A DNA stretch of 64,000 bases from Streptomyces sp. NBC_00273 (lineage in GTDB: Bacteria; Actinomycetota; Actinomycetes; Streptomycetales; Streptomycetaceae): contig NZ_CP108067.1 in NCBI RefSeq assembly GCF_036178145.1, forward strand, positions 3,162,001 to 3,226,000. Reading direction: 5' to 3'. A model generated the notes under the pieces. The model saw nothing but the letters and a program-made list of their open reading frames with translations, was not told where the DNA came from and did no database searches. Below are positions 53,108 to 62,588 of the stretch, piece after piece (position 1 is the stretch's first letter; every line of letters begins with the position of its first letter). Both the position numbers and the translations under genes were made by a program.

Positions 53108-55800
53108 TGAGGTCCTGCCTTCTGTCGCGTCATCGGATCACGGTCGTGATCAAGTTCGATCGGTTCGGTCGGTTCCGCCGATTCCGCCGGTTCCGCCGGT
53201 TCCTTCGGTTCCTTCGGTTCCGCCGTCGCGCCCGCGCCCGCCTCGGCATCGGCATCGGCGGGGCCCGCACCCACCGTGGCACGCTCCGGCGTCCCGCCGC
53301 CGCCAACCGCGCGCAATGTGAGCACCATGGTCAGCCCGCCCCCGGGGGTGTCCTCGGCCGTCAGGGTCCCGTCCATGGCCTCGGCGAACCCGCGGGCGAC
53401 GGCGAGCCCGAGGCCCACGCCGGCCCCGCGCGGGGCGTCCCCGTACCGCTGGAAGGGGGCGAAGATCCGGTCCTTGGCCTCGTCGGGCACACCCCGACCG
53501 CGGTCGACGACGCGGACCTCGACCCGGTCGCCCAGGCAGCTGGCCGCCACCAGGACGGGCTCCCCCGCCGGGCTGTACTTGACGGCGTTCTCCACGACGT
53601 TGGCCACGGTCCGCTCCAGCAGCCCCGGGTCCACCGCCACCATCGGCAGCGCCTCGGGCACGTCCAGCAGCACGCTGTCCTCCGGTACGCCGCCCAGCGC
53701 CATCGGGACCACCTCGTCGAGGTCGATCTCGCGGATCAGCGGGGTGACGGTGCCGGTCTGCAGCCGGGACATGTCGAGCAGGTTGCCGACCAGGTGGTCG
53801 AGGCGGTCGGCGCCGTCCTCGATGCCTTCGAGGAGCTCGGCCCGGTCCTCCTCGCTCCACTCCACGTCGGCGGAGCGCAGGGAGCTCACGGAGGCCTTGA
53901 TGGAGGCCAGCGGCGTACGGAGGTCATGGCTGACGGCGGCCAGCAGCGCGGTGCGGATCCGATTGCCCTCGGCCATCCGGCGGGCCTCCTCGGCCTCGCC
54001 CACCAGCCGCTGGCGGTCCAGGACCACGGCCGCCTGCGCCGCGAAGGCGCCGAGCACCCGACGGTCGTCGGCGGGCAGCACCCGGCCGGACAGGGCCAGT
54101 GCCATGTGGTCACCGATGGGCATGTCCACGTCGGCGTCCTCGGGCCGGGCGACGGGGTCGGGGCCGACGCTGCCGGCCGATTTCCAGGGCTCCACGTCGC
54201 TCGTCCGTTCCAGCAGGGCCACGGACTCCATGGCGAAGGTCTCGCGCACCCGCTCCAGCAGCGCATCCAGGGTGGTCTCGCCTCGCAGCACGCTGCCGGC
54301 GAGGAAGGAGAGGATCTCGGACTCGGCGCGCAACCGGGCCGCCTGGTGGGTGCGGCGGGCGGCCAGGTCCACGACCGAGGCCACCGAGACGGCGACCCCG
54401 AAGAAGACGGCGATGGCGACGATGTTCTTGGGGTCGGAGACCGTGAAGCGGTGCAGGGGCGGTGCGAAGAAGTAGTTCAGCAGCAGCGAGCCGAGGGCGG
54501 CGGAGGTCAGGGCCGGCCAGAGCCCGCCGAGCAGCGCGGCCGCCACCGTCAGCGCCAGGAAGAGCAGCATGTCGTTGGCGAGGCCGAGATCCGCGTCGAC
54601 GTGCGTGAGCAGCAGGCACAGCAGTACGGGCAGGACCGTCCCCACCACCCAGCCGGCGATGATCCGGGGCCGCCCGAGCCGGGCCGCCGAGGGGACCACG
54701 GGCAGGCCGCGCCCCTTGGCGACGTGCTCGTGCGTGACGATGTGCACGTCGAGGTCGGGCCCGGAGTCGCGGGCGACGCTCGCGCCGACTCCGGGGCCGA
54801 AGACGTACTGCCACGAGCGGCGGCGGCTGGAGCCGAGCACGATCTGGGTGGCGTTGACCCCGCGCGCGAAGGCGAGCAGGGCGTCGGGGACGTTGTCGCC
54901 GATCACATGGTGAAACGTTCCGCCCAGGTCTTCGACCAGGGTCCGCTGGACCGCGAGCTCCTTCGGCGAGGCGGCGGTCAACCCGTCGCTGCGGGCGATG
55001 TAGACGGCCAGGATCTCGCTGCCCGAGCCCTTGGCGGCCATCCGCGAAGCGCGCCGGATGAGCGTGCGCCCCTCCGGCCCGCCGGTGAGCCCGACGACGA
55101 TCCGCTCCCGCGCCTGCCAGGTCGAGCGGATGTCGTGCTCGCCCCGGTACTGCTGGAGGTACTCGTCCGCCCGGTCGGCCACCCACAGCAGCGCCAGTTC
55201 GCGCAGTGCGGTGAGGTTGCCGGGCCGGAAGTAGTTCGACAGGGCCGCGTCGACCTTCTCGGGCCTGTATATGTTGCCGTGGGCCATCCGCCGGCGCAGT
55301 GCCTGCGGGGACATGTCGACCAGCTCGACCTGGTCGGCCCGGCGGACCACCTCGTCCGGCACGGTCTCCCGCTGCCGCACCCCGGTGATCGACTCGACCA
55401 CGTCCCCGAGCGACTCCAGGTGCTGGATGTTCACGGTGGACACGACGTCGATGCCGGCCCGCAGCAGCTCTTCCACGTCCTGCCAGCGCTTGGCGTTGCG
55501 CGAGCCGGGCACGTTGGTGTGCGCGAGCTCGTCCACCAGCGCTATGGCGGGCCTGCGGGCGAGGATCGCGTCCACGTCCATCTCGGTGAAGGCGGCGCCC
55601 CGGTAGTCCAGGGGCTTGCGCTCGACCTGTTCGAGGCCGTGGAGCATGACTTCGGTCCGCGGCCGGCCGTGGTGCTCGACGAAGCCGACGACGCAGTCCG
55701 CGCCTCGCTCCACCCGGCGATGGCCCTCGGAGAGCATCGCGTAGGTCTTGCCCACACCGGGTGCCGCGCCGAGGTAGATCCTGAGCTTGCCGCGTCCCAT
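53104..55800 (-). CDS. kdpD: Sensor histidine kinase KdpD
   Basis: 898 residues from ATG 55800 (ATG 55809 has poorer spacing). Order: KdpD N-terminal domain with Walker A GAAPGVGKT and VDELAHTN, USP-like domain (LTGGPEGRTLIRRASRMA), four membrane helices at ~385-485, GAF-like region, HisKA with AVSHDLRTPLASIK and HATPase with VENAVKYSP, DRGRGVPDEAKD and GVGLGLAVARG. It senses potassium limitation or osmotic stress. The C-terminal ~50 residues are a low-complexity Glu-Pro repeat (PKEPKEPAEPAESAEPTEP) made by a 9-12-bp DNA repeat near 53160-53225, not part of the usual KdpD. Confidence 0.95.
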   Translation of the reverse strand: MGRGKLRIYLGAAPGVGKTYAMLSEGHRRVERGADCVVGFVEHHGRPRTEVMLHGLEQVERKPLDYRGAAFTEMDVDAILARRPAIALVDELAHTNVPGSRNAKRWQDVEELLRAGIDVVSTVNIQHLESLGDVVESITGVRQRETVPDEVVRRADQVELVDMSPQALRRRMAHGNIYRPEKVDAALSNYFRPGNLTALRELALLWVADRADEYLQQYRGEHDIRSTWQARERIVVGLTGGPEGRTLIRRASRMAAKGSGSEILAVYIARSDGLTAASPKELAVQRTLVEDLGGTFHHVIGDNVPDALLAFARGVNATQIVLGSSRRRSWQYVFGPGVGASVARDSGPDLDVHIVTHEHVAKGRGLPVVPSAARLGRPRIIAGWVVGTVLPVLLCLLLTHVDADLGLANDMLLFLALTVAAALLGGLWPALTSAALGSLLLNYFFAPPLHRFTVSDPKNIVAIAVFFGVAVSVASVVDLAARRTHQAARLRAESEILSFLAGSVLRGETTLDALLERVRETFAMESVALLERTSDVEPWKSAGSVGPDPVARPEDADVDMPIGDHMALALSGRVLPADDRRVLGAFAAQAAVVLDRQRLVGEAEEARRMAEGNRIRTALLAAVSHDLRTPLASIKASVSSLRSADVEWSEEDRAELLEGIEDGADRLDHLVGNLLDMSRLQTGTVTPLIREIDLDEVVPMALGGVPEDSVLLDVPEALPMVAVDPGLLERTVANVVENAVKYSPAGEPVLVAASCLGDRVEVRVVDRGRGVPDEAKDRIFAPFQRYGDAPRGAGVGLGLAVARGFAEAMDGTLTAEDTPGGGLTMVLTLRAVGGGGTPERATVGAGPADADAEAGAGATAEPKEPKEPAEPAESAEPTEPIELDHDRDPMTRQKAGPQ

Positions 55801-55913
55801 GCGCCCCATTCTCCGGGACGTCCACACCGCGCACGCACCGATCCGCACCCCGGCGCCGATCCCTGACGGATCCCTGACGCGGGGTGCAGACGCCCCCGAG
55901 GCCGCGCGGACAA

Positions 55914-55952
55914 GCCGGTGGGCCCCAACCCGAAGGAGTGGGGCCCACCGGC
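55914..55952 (-). terminator. Terminator after the DUF3710 gene
   Basis: Perfect 14-bp stem (GCCGGTGGGCCCCA/TGGGGCCCACCGGC) with an 11-base loop, 55 bases beyond the DUF3710 stop on the minus strand and before the kdpD start. Confidence 0.85.
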
Positions 55953-56006
55953 CGAAATGCATGACGAGCCCCCCTGTGCGCGGGGGCCGTCCGAGGTCGT
56001 CCGAGG

Positions 56007-56783
56007 TCAGCGGACCTCGGTGATCTCCGGGCCGCGTTCGAGCTGCCCCATGCCGCCGCCGAAGCGGGAGCCTTCCTGGTCGTCCGTCTGCACGCCGTCC
56101 GGCACCATCTGGGCGTCGTTCGGCAGCTTCAGGACGATCGGGTCGCGCGGGGCCATCGGGCCGTCACCGCGGACGACGACGGTGTCCCGGAAGATCTGCT
56201 CCAGCACGCCCGCCGACTCGGGGCGCACCGCGCCCTGGCCGGAGATGACGCCGCGCAGGAACCAGCGCGGGCCGTCGACGCCGACGAAGCGGACCAGCTG
56301 GGCGCCGGTCTGCCCGTCCGGGAGCGGTACGGGCACCTGGGCGCGCAGTTCCCAGCCCAGCGAGCCCTGGGCCTCGTCGATGATGCCGCCCTGCTGGGTG
56401 ATGCCCGCGGCGATCTCCTCGCGGACCTCGCCCCAGATGCCCTCCTTCTTGGGCGCGGCGAAGGCCTGCAGCTGCACGGCGCTGTCGCCCAGCACCACGG
56501 TCGCGGCCACGATCGCGTCACCGGCGACCTCGACGCGCAGCTCCATGCCCTCGACGCCGGGTACGAGGATGCCGCCCAGGTCGACCCGACCGTCGGCCGG
56601 GTTCCCGAGCACCTCGGAGACGTCCCAGGGGCCGTCGGGCCGCGGGGCCGGCGGCAGGTTCACCCGGCGGGGGGCAGCGCTCTCCTGCTCGCCCGCGTCG
56701 TCCTGCTCGGCGACGCCGTCTACGACCTGCTCGGCCGCGCCGCCGTCATGGGCGGAGTCGTTCTTCTTGCGACGTCCGAACAC
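56007..56783 (-). CDS. DUF3710 protein
   Basis: 258 residues from GTG 56783, one base after the dut stop. Basic start (MFGRRKKND), an acidic disordered segment, then the DUF3710 body (GPWDVSEVLGNPADGRVDLG, RWFLRGVISGQGAV). Found next to dut across actinobacteria. Function unknown. Confidence 0.93.
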   Translation of the reverse strand: MFGRRKKNDSAHDGGAAEQVVDGVAEQDDAGEQESAAPRRVNLPPAPRPDGPWDVSEVLGNPADGRVDLGGILVPGVEGMELRVEVAGDAIVAATVVLGDSAVQLQAFAAPKKEGIWGEVREEIAAGITQQGGIIDEAQGSLGWELRAQVPVPLPDGQTGAQLVRFVGVDGPRWFLRGVISGQGAVRPESAGVLEQIFRDTVVVRGDGPMAPRDPIVLKLPNDAQMVPDGVQTDDQEGSRFGGGMGQLERGPEITEVR

Positions 56784-56784
56784 G

Positions 56785-57330
56785 TCACTGTCCTTCCCGG
56801 TCGGTTACGACCGAAGCGTAGCCATTCCCACCCTGCTGACCAGCCCCGGATCCGGCCACGGCCGCATGCCCGCCGGTGGAGCCGAAGCCCCCCTCGGCCC
56901 GGGCCGAGCCGGGAAGTTCCGCCACCTCGTGGAAGCGCACCTTCTCGACCCGCTGGACAACCAGCTGGGCGATGCGGTCGAAACGCTCGAACCGGACGCT
57001 CTCGCGAGGGTCGAGATTGACCACGATCACCTTGATCTCCCCACGGTACCCGGCATCCACCGTCCCCGGGGCATTCACGAGCGCGAGCCCGCAGCGTGCG
57101 GCCAGGCCCGACCGCGGGTGCACGAACGCCGCGTACCCGTCGGGCAGGGCGATCGAGACACCGGTGGGCAGTACGGCGCGCTCGCCGGGCTCCAGCTCGG
57201 CGGCTTCGGTGGTGACGAGGTCGCAGCCGGCGTCGCCGGGGTGCCCGTATGCCGGAATCGGCACCTCCGGGTCGACGCGACGGATCAGTACGTCGACCGG
57301 CCGGTGGGAATCGTGGTTGCTCTGGGACAT
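56785..57330 (-). CDS. dut: dUTP diphosphatase
   Basis: 181 residues. All five dUTPase motifs are present in order: DAGCDL, PRSGLA, GTVDAGYRGEI, RIAQLVV and the P-loop-like GFGSTG near the C-terminus. Hydrolyses dUTP to dUMP, keeping uracil out of DNA. A ~30-residue Gly/Ala tail follows motif 5. Its ATG overlaps the thioesterase stop (TGATG), so the two are coupled. Confidence 0.97.
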   Translation of the reverse strand: MSQSNHDSHRPVDVLIRRVDPEVPIPAYGHPGDAGCDLVTTEAAELEPGERAVLPTGVSIALPDGYAAFVHPRSGLAARCGLALVNAPGTVDAGYRGEIKVIVVNLDPRESVRFERFDRIAQLVVQRVEKVRFHEVAELPGSARAEGGFGSTGGHAAVAGSGAGQQGGNGYASVVTDREGQ

Positions 57331-57914
57331 CAGGGGTTCACCTCAAAGGCGCGTGCGCGCCTGACCTGGTCCGGGTCGGCCATCGCCGCCTGGATCTCCT
57401 CGGGCCGTCCGTTGTCGATGAAGTGGTCGACCTTCACCTCGATGAAGAGGGCGTCGGCACGAACGGCGACCGGGCCCTGCGGTCCGCCTATCCGACCCAC
57501 GGCCGTGCAGTAGATCTTCCGTCCGGCGACGGCGGTGACCTCGGCCTCCAGGTACAGCACGGTGTCCACCGGCACGGGCCGCACGAAGTCGGTCTCCAGC
57601 CGCCCCGTCACCGCGATGACGCGCAGCAGCCAGTTCAGGGAACCCAGCGTCTCGTCGAGCGCGGTGGCGAGCACCCCGCCGTGGGCGAGACCGGGTGCGC
57701 CCTGGTGCGCGGGCTTGACGGTGAACTCGGCGGTGACGCGCACGCCCTCGCCCGCACGGGCCTCCAGGTGGAGTCCGTGGGGTTGGCCCTCGCCGCAGCC
57801 GAAACAGTGCTCGTAGTGCGCACCGAGGAGGTCGCCGGGCGCGGGCGCGTCGGGGTGCCTGACCGGCGCGGCGGCGTCGGCCGGGGGCGTCAGCGCTGTG
57901 TTTCGTCCACTCAC
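57330..57914 (-). CDS. PaaI-type hotdog thioesterase
   Basis: 194 residues from GTG 57914. Hotdog fold with AHGGVLATALDETLG (HGG motif and catalytic Asp region) and ETDFVRPVPVDTVLYLE. The N-terminal CFGCGEGQPHGL is seen in actinobacterial members. Substrate unknown, probably an acyl-CoA. It heads the thioesterase-dut-DUF3710 operon and is divergent to the DUF3093 gene, with 58 bases between. Confidence 0.9.
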   Translation of the reverse strand: MSGRNTALTPPADAAAPVRHPDAPAPGDLLGAHYEHCFGCGEGQPHGLHLEARAGEGVRVTAEFTVKPAHQGAPGLAHGGVLATALDETLGSLNWLLRVIAVTGRLETDFVRPVPVDTVLYLEAEVTAVAGRKIYCTAVGRIGGPQGPVAVRADALFIEVKVDHFIDNGRPEEIQAAMADPDQVRRARAFEVNP

Positions 57915-57972
57915 AGCCGCAGACCTTACCCGCGCGGCTACCCACCGGTCGCCTCGTGGCAGGCTTGACCAC

Positions 57973-58437
57973 ATGCAGCTCTCCACCGCGCACCACGACG
58001 AACGTCTGACCGCCCCCCGTTCCTGGTGGGGCATCGCCGTACTGCTCGGCCTCGCGTGCGCACTGATGCTGCTGCCGCTGGGCACGATGCCGCTGCTGGC
58101 CGGTCTGGTCGGGGGCACCGCGCTGGCCGGGCTGGTGGTGAGCTCGTACGGCTCGGCGCGCGTGCGCGTGGTGGGCGGTGCGCTGGCGGCCGGCGACGCG
58201 CGGATCCCGGTGACGGCCCTGGGCGAGCCCGAGATCCTGGACGCCGAGGAGTCGCGCGCCTGGCGCACGTACAAGGCGGACACCCGCGCCTTCATGCTGA
58301 TGCGCAGCTACGTGCCGACCGCGGTCCGCATCGAGGTCACCGACCCGACCGACCCGACCCCGTACGTGTACGTCTCCACCCGTGAGCCGCAGGCCCTGGT
58401 GGCGGCCCTGCTCGCCGCCCGTACCCAGGCGGCCTGA
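57973..58437 (+). CDS. DUF3093 membrane protein
   Basis: 154 residues from ATG 57973. Two membrane helices at residues ~18-58 (IAVLLGLACALMLLPLGTMP, LLAGLVGGTALAGLVVSSYG), then a small soluble beta domain with YKADTRAFMLMRSYVP and VYVSTREPQALVAAL. Conserved opposite the dut operon in Streptomyces. Function unknown. Confidence 0.93.
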   Translation: MQLSTAHHDERLTAPRSWWGIAVLLGLACALMLLPLGTMPLLAGLVGGTALAGLVVSSYGSARVRVVGGALAAGDARIPVTALGEPEILDAEESRAWRTYKADTRAFMLMRSYVPTAVRIEVTDPTDPTPYVYVSTREPQALVAALLAARTQAA

Positions 58438-58490
58438 CCGGCCCGTGGGACCGGTGGCCCGGCCGGGGCGGACCGCCCCGGCGGAGGACC

Positions 58491-59432
58491 TCAGCCGTGC
58501 GCGGAGGGATCCGCGGCCTCCAGCGCGATCCTGGTGGCCTCGGGAAGGGGTTGTACGGGCCGTTCCAGGGGCGGCAGGGAGCTGAGGGTCTCCCAGTCCA
58601 CGGCCCGCCGCCGCAGGTCACCACGGACCTTCTCGGCGAGTTTGCGGGTGTCCCGGCGGTTCATGACCGCGCCGACGGCGGCGCCCACCATGAACGGCAT
58701 GAGGTTCGGCAGGCTGCGGAACATCCGCTTCATGATCTGCTGGCGCAGTTCGCGCTTCATCTGCCCGCCGAGCGCCGCGTTCAGCGTGGTCGGCTTGGTC
58801 AGGTCGACCCCGCGCTCCTCCGTCCAGGCGGTCAGGTAGGCGAGGCTGCGCTCCGTGAGGCCGCCGTGCGGTCGCCGGCCGTAGACCTCGTGGAGTTCGG
58901 CGATGAGCTTGAGCTCGATGGCTGCGACCGCGGTGATCTCGGCCGCCAGTTCCGCAGGCATCGCGGGCGGCACGGGCAGCATGGCCGCGGCGCCGATTCC
59001 CGCACCGACGGTCGAGGTGGCGGCGCAGGCGCCGGACACCAACTTTTCGGCGAGCTGCTCGGGGCCGAGGCCCGGGAACTGCGCGCGCAGCGCCGCGAGG
59101 TCCCGAACCGGAACGCGCGGGGCGTTCTCGATGATCCTGTCGGTGACGTACTGGGTGGCGTCCCTGACGCTCTCGCCGCCCTTGCGCACGCCCTTCTTGA
59201 CGGCCTGGACGGCTTGCGTCCGACGAGCCCCGGAGCCGTGCCTGGACCCCTCGTCGGGATCGGTTTGCGACGGCACCGCCGGGGCGGTGTCGCACGGCAC
59301 GGCGATCGCCGCACTGGCGGAGCCGCCGGAAGCCCCAGGAGCCGTTTCCGGATCCATGGGTGCCACCTGCGTCTCCGCCGGATCACCAGATTTCCGGAAG
59401 CGGCGCTTCCGGAAGGGTGTGGAGCCAGCCAC
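58491..59432 (-). CDS. Conserved hypothetical protein
   Basis: 313 residues from GTG 59432, 12 bases after DUF4193. A disordered, charged N-terminus (RFRKSGDPAETQ) of ~75 residues precedes a helical core with a Gly/Ala-rich hydrophobic segment (ACAATSTVGAGIGAAAMLPV), an amphipathic segment ELHEVYGRRP, and LMPFMVGAAVGAVMNRRD. The overall pattern is EcsC-like, but I am not sure of this. Likely membrane associated. Confidence 0.75.
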   Translation of the reverse strand: MAGSTPFRKRRFRKSGDPAETQVAPMDPETAPGASGGSASAAIAVPCDTAPAVPSQTDPDEGSRHGSGARRTQAVQAVKKGVRKGGESVRDATQYVTDRIIENAPRVPVRDLAALRAQFPGLGPEQLAEKLVSGACAATSTVGAGIGAAAMLPVPPAMPAELAAEITAVAAIELKLIAELHEVYGRRPHGGLTERSLAYLTAWTEERGVDLTKPTTLNAALGGQMKRELRQQIMKRMFRSLPNLMPFMVGAAVGAVMNRRDTRKLAEKVRGDLRRRAVDWETLSSLPPLERPVQPLPEATRIALEAADPSAHG

Positions 59433-59444
59433 GACCGACGCCTA

Positions 59445-59741
59445 TCAGTCGCAGTCGCGACAGATCGGCTGGCCGTTCTTCTCACGTGCCAGCTGGCTGC
59501 GGTGGTGCACCAGGAAGCAGCTCATGCAGGTGAACTCATCGGCCTGCTTGGGCAGGACCCGGACGGCCAGCTCCTCATTGGAGAGGTCCGCACCGGGAAG
59601 CTCCATGCTCTCGACAGAGTCGAATTCGTCCATGTCCGCGGACGAGGTCGACTTCTCGTTGCGCCGGGCCTTCAGCTCTTCGATGCTGTCGTTGTCGACG
59701 TCATCGTCGGTCTTGCGCGGGGTGTCGTAGTCCGTTGCCAT
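59445..59741 (-). CDS. DUF4193 zinc-ribbon protein
   Basis: 98 residues, acidic N-terminus, then a C-terminal zinc ribbon (CMSCFLVHHRSQLA ... CRDCD). DUF4193 is conserved and highly expressed in actinobacteria. Its function is unknown. Confidence 0.95.
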   Translation of the reverse strand: MATDYDTPRKTDDDVDNDSIEELKARRNEKSTSSADMDEFDSVESMELPGADLSNEELAVRVLPKQADEFTCMSCFLVHHRSQLAREKNGQPICRDCD

Positions 59742-60122
59742 TGTTCGCTCTCCCCCTCTGGGTGTTAGCGGTGTCTCAGCGCACGTAACGCACGAGAGGC
59801 CGGACTTGTGCCCGACCTGAGGCGGAGATTTTGCCTCACATCAAGGTCTGTTACTCAATCGACACCCAGCCGCCCGCCCTAAGGACGATTGGCTGGGATG
59901 ACGAGCGGGACCGTACACGGTCCGAGGGCCGTCATGCACAAACGCCACCCCGTGTATTTCCCGCCATCCGAGGGGCCGGAAACCCGGACTTCCCGGGCGT
60001 TCCGGCCGCGACGGGGTCACTGAACGCACATGGGCAGACACCGGTCACTGTGATCGATCACACAGGACCGATTGTTTTCACAGGACAGGTATTCAGCCAA
60101 AAGCGAACACGGGGTCGCGGTC
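59742..60122. promoter_or_regulatory. Gap between DUF4193 and cutS, with the DUF4193 promoter
   Basis: 380 bases. The side near 59742-59830 should hold the DUF4193 promoter (minus strand). The rest is somewhat lower in GC than its surroundings and holds no convincing gene on either strand. Confidence 0.45.
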
Positions 60123-61376
60123 TCACAAGGGAAGAGTGACACGCATCACGAGGCCACCGCCCTCCCGTGGCATCGCCTGGATCCTGCCGCCGTGTGCGCG
60201 CGCCACGGAGCGCGCGATCGACAGACCCAGTCCGACACCCTTGTCGCTGCCCGTGCGCTCCGTACGCAGCCGCCTGAAGGGCTCGAAGAGGTTGTCCACC
60301 TCGTACGCGGGAACAACGGGACCCGTGTTCGATACCAGGAGGACCGCCTGATCGTGCTGGGCCTCGGTGACCACCTCCACCCAGCCGTCCTCCGGCACGT
60401 TGTACCGGACGGCATTCTGGACCAGGTTGAGGGCGATCCGCTCCAGCAGCACCCCGTTGCCCTGCACGACGGCCGGCGCGCGCTCGCCGCGGATCTCCAC
60501 GCCCTTCGCCTCGGCTTCGCCGCGCACCTGGTCGACGGCGCGCGAGGCGACCTCCGCCAGGTCCACCGGTTTGCGCTCGACGATCTGGTTCTCGCTGCGG
60601 GCCAGCAGCAGCAGGCCCTCGACCAGCTGCTCACTGCGCTCGTTGGTGGCGAGCAGGGTCTTGCCGAGCTGCTGGAGCTCGATCGGCGCCCCCGGATCGG
60701 AGAGGTGCACCTCGAGCAGGGTCCGGTTGATCGCGAGCGGGGTCCGCAGCTCGTGCGAGGCGTTCGCGACGAACCGCTGCTGGGCCGTGAAGGCCCGCTC
60801 CAGCCGGTCGAGCATGTCGTCGAAGGTGTCGGCGAGCTCCTTGAGCTCGTCGTCCGGCCCGTCCAGCTCGATCCGCCGGGTCAGGTCGGAGCCCACGACC
60901 CGGCGGGCGGTCCGGGTGATCTTGCCGAGCGGCGAGAGCACCCGGCCGGCCATCGCGTAGCCGAAGGCGAAGGCGATGATGCTCAGCCCGAGGAGCGCCA
61001 TCAGCGACCGGCTCAGCAGGTCGTCCAGGGCGTGCCGGCGCTGTTCGAGGACGCACTGGTTGATCGCCGCGGTGAACTGCTCGAACGGCTGGTTGGTGCC
61101 GCTCACACCGGAGCAGGTGGTGCTGGTGACCTCGATGTTCTGACCGCGGACGATCGTGAACGGGATCGCGTTGCCCTGCCGCAGGGCCTGGGCCGCGAGC
61201 AGGTAGATGATCGACAGCAACAGGATGCCGGCGATCAGGAACATCCCGCCGTACAGCAGCGTGAGCCGTATCCGGATGGTCGGCCGCAGCCACGGGAAGG
61301 GACCCTCGGGCTGGCCGGGGTCCCATGTCGGTTTCGGTGGCGCCGCCGGTGGCGCCGGGGTGGTTGCCATGCGCAT
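60123..61376 (-). CDS. cutS: Sensor histidine kinase CutS
   Basis: 417 residues from ATG 61376, overlapping the cutR stop as TGATG (ATG 61370 is possible). Two membrane helices (LTLLYGGMFLIAGILLLSII and LMALLGLSIIAFAFGYAMAG) flank an outside loop that contains exactly two cysteines (TTCSG and NQCVL), which could form a disulphide. HAMP, HisKA with VANASHELRTPLAI and HATPase with VQNAVRYNVP and GLGLSIARSV follow. Gene order next to DUF4193, dut and IMPase is the same as around cutRS of S. coelicolor. Confidence 0.92.
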   Translation of the reverse strand: MRMATTPAPPAAPPKPTWDPGQPEGPFPWLRPTIRIRLTLLYGGMFLIAGILLLSIIYLLAAQALRQGNAIPFTIVRGQNIEVTSTTCSGVSGTNQPFEQFTAAINQCVLEQRRHALDDLLSRSLMALLGLSIIAFAFGYAMAGRVLSPLGKITRTARRVVGSDLTRRIELDGPDDELKELADTFDDMLDRLERAFTAQQRFVANASHELRTPLAINRTLLEVHLSDPGAPIELQQLGKTLLATNERSEQLVEGLLLLARSENQIVERKPVDLAEVASRAVDQVRGEAEAKGVEIRGERAPAVVQGNGVLLERIALNLVQNAVRYNVPEDGWVEVVTEAQHDQAVLLVSNTGPVVPAYEVDNLFEPFRRLRTERTGSDKGVGLGLSIARSVARAHGGRIQAMPREGGGLVMRVTLPL

Positions 61377-62029
61377 CAGATCCGGTATCCGGAGCCGGGC
61401 ACGGTCACGATGACGGGCGGCTCGCCCAGCTTGCGGCGCAGGGTCATCACGGTCACCCGTACGACGTTGGTGAAGGGGTCGGTGTTCTCGTCCCAGGCCT
61501 TCTCCAGCAGCTGCTCGGCGGAGACGACGGTCCCCTCGCTGCGCATGAGCACCTCCAGCACGGCGAACTCCTTCGGCGCCAGCTGGACCTCCTTGCCCTC
61601 GCGGAATACTTCCCTCCGGTTCGGGTCCAGCTTGATGCCGGCCCGCTCCAGTACGGGCGGCAGCGCGACCGTGGTGCGCCGCCCGAGCGCCCGCACGCGG
61701 GCGGTCAGCTCGGTGAAGGCGAAGGGCTTGGGCAGGTAGTCGTCCGCACCGAGTTCCAGCCCCTCCACCCGGTCGCTGACGTCGCCGGAGGCCGTCAGCA
61801 TCAGCACACGGGTGGGCATGCCGAGCTCGACGATCTTCCGGCACACGTCGTCACCGTGGACGAGCGGGAGGTCCCGGTCGAGCACGACCACGTCGTAGTC
61901 GTTCACGCCGACCCGCTCCAGGGCGGCGGCGCCGTCGTACACGACGTCCACGGCCATGGCCTCCCGGCGCAGTCCGGTGGCCACCGCATCGGCGAGCAGC
62001 TGCTCGTCCTCGACGACGAGTACGCGCAC
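61376..62029 (-). CDS. cutR: OmpR-family response regulator CutR
   Basis: 217 residues. Receiver with VLVVEDEQLL, the phospho-acceptor Asp in VVLDRDLPLVHG and the Lys in DDYLPKPFAF; the winged helix ends IVTVPGSGYRI. Stop overlaps the cutS start. The ~250 bases upstream, shared with the divergent 59-aa gene, should contain the operon promoter. Confidence 0.93.
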   Translation of the reverse strand: MRVLVVEDEQLLADAVATGLRREAMAVDVVYDGAAALERVGVNDYDVVVLDRDLPLVHGDDVCRKIVELGMPTRVLMLTASGDVSDRVEGLELGADDYLPKPFAFTELTARVRALGRRTTVALPPVLERAGIKLDPNRREVFREGKEVQLAPKEFAVLEVLMRSEGTVVSAEQLLEKAWDENTDPFTNVVRVTVMTLRRKLGEPPVIVTVPGSGYRI

Positions 62030-62283
62030 GTCGTTTCCTTCCTCCGAGCCCAGAAGGGCACACGTGTATTGCGTCTATTGCGTCGCCCATCCTGCCCGTT
62101 TCGGCCATAAACCGGCTGTAAGGCGGCTCGTGGAGGGGCTGACGGGGCGGAAGTGAGGATTCCCTGGCCTTGCGAGGTTTCTGGGCCCGGAGTGCAGGGG
62201 AGGACGAGATCACACCCCATCCACTCCCTGACGGCGGAAAGCCACGTTCCGCCGCCGACCCACGAAGAGGGGGCGAACCCATC

Positions 62284-62463
62284 ATGGACGCATTCACCGC
62301 GGGTCTCCTGCAGCGCATCAGGACCACGCAGTCGGACCTCAGGCACGCCCGCGAGACGGGCGACGACTTCCTCGCGGAAGTGGAACTGGCGGAGCTGGAG
62401 GATCTCCAGCGCCTGGCCGCCGAACACGGTGTCCCGGTCTCGGCCGCCGTGCCCGCCTGCTGA
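62284..62463 (+). CDS. Small helical protein divergent from cutRS
   Basis: 59 residues, ATG with GAAGAGGGGG upstream. Mostly one or two amphipathic helices (LLQRIRTTQSDLRHARETG, FLAEVELAELEDLQRLAAEH) and a short tail. Conserved-looking codon bias supports it as real. Function unknown. Confidence 0.75.
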   Translation: MDAFTAGLLQRIRTTQSDLRHARETGDDFLAEVELAELEDLQRLAAEHGVPVSAAVPAC

Positions 62464-62489
62464 TCCCCCGATCGGCCGGCCCGCTTTCC

Positions 62490-62588
62490 CGCACGACCAC
62501 CGCACGACCCCTGCACGCATCCTGCTCCCGCACGATCTCCGTACGGCCCCTGCACGATCCCTGCACGACTTCGTACGACCCCTGAACG
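62490..62588 (+). repeat. Degenerate 11-bp tandem repeats after the 59-aa gene
   Basis: About nine copies of (C/T)G(C/T)ACGAYCYC in near-register, with one 6-base and one 10-base interruption. The 11-base period puts all copies on one face of the helix. It lies directly before the IMPase terminator. Confidence 0.7.

Noticed and set aside
53101..55866. 921-residue open frame on the plus strand
   Set aside because: Antisense shadow of kdpD.
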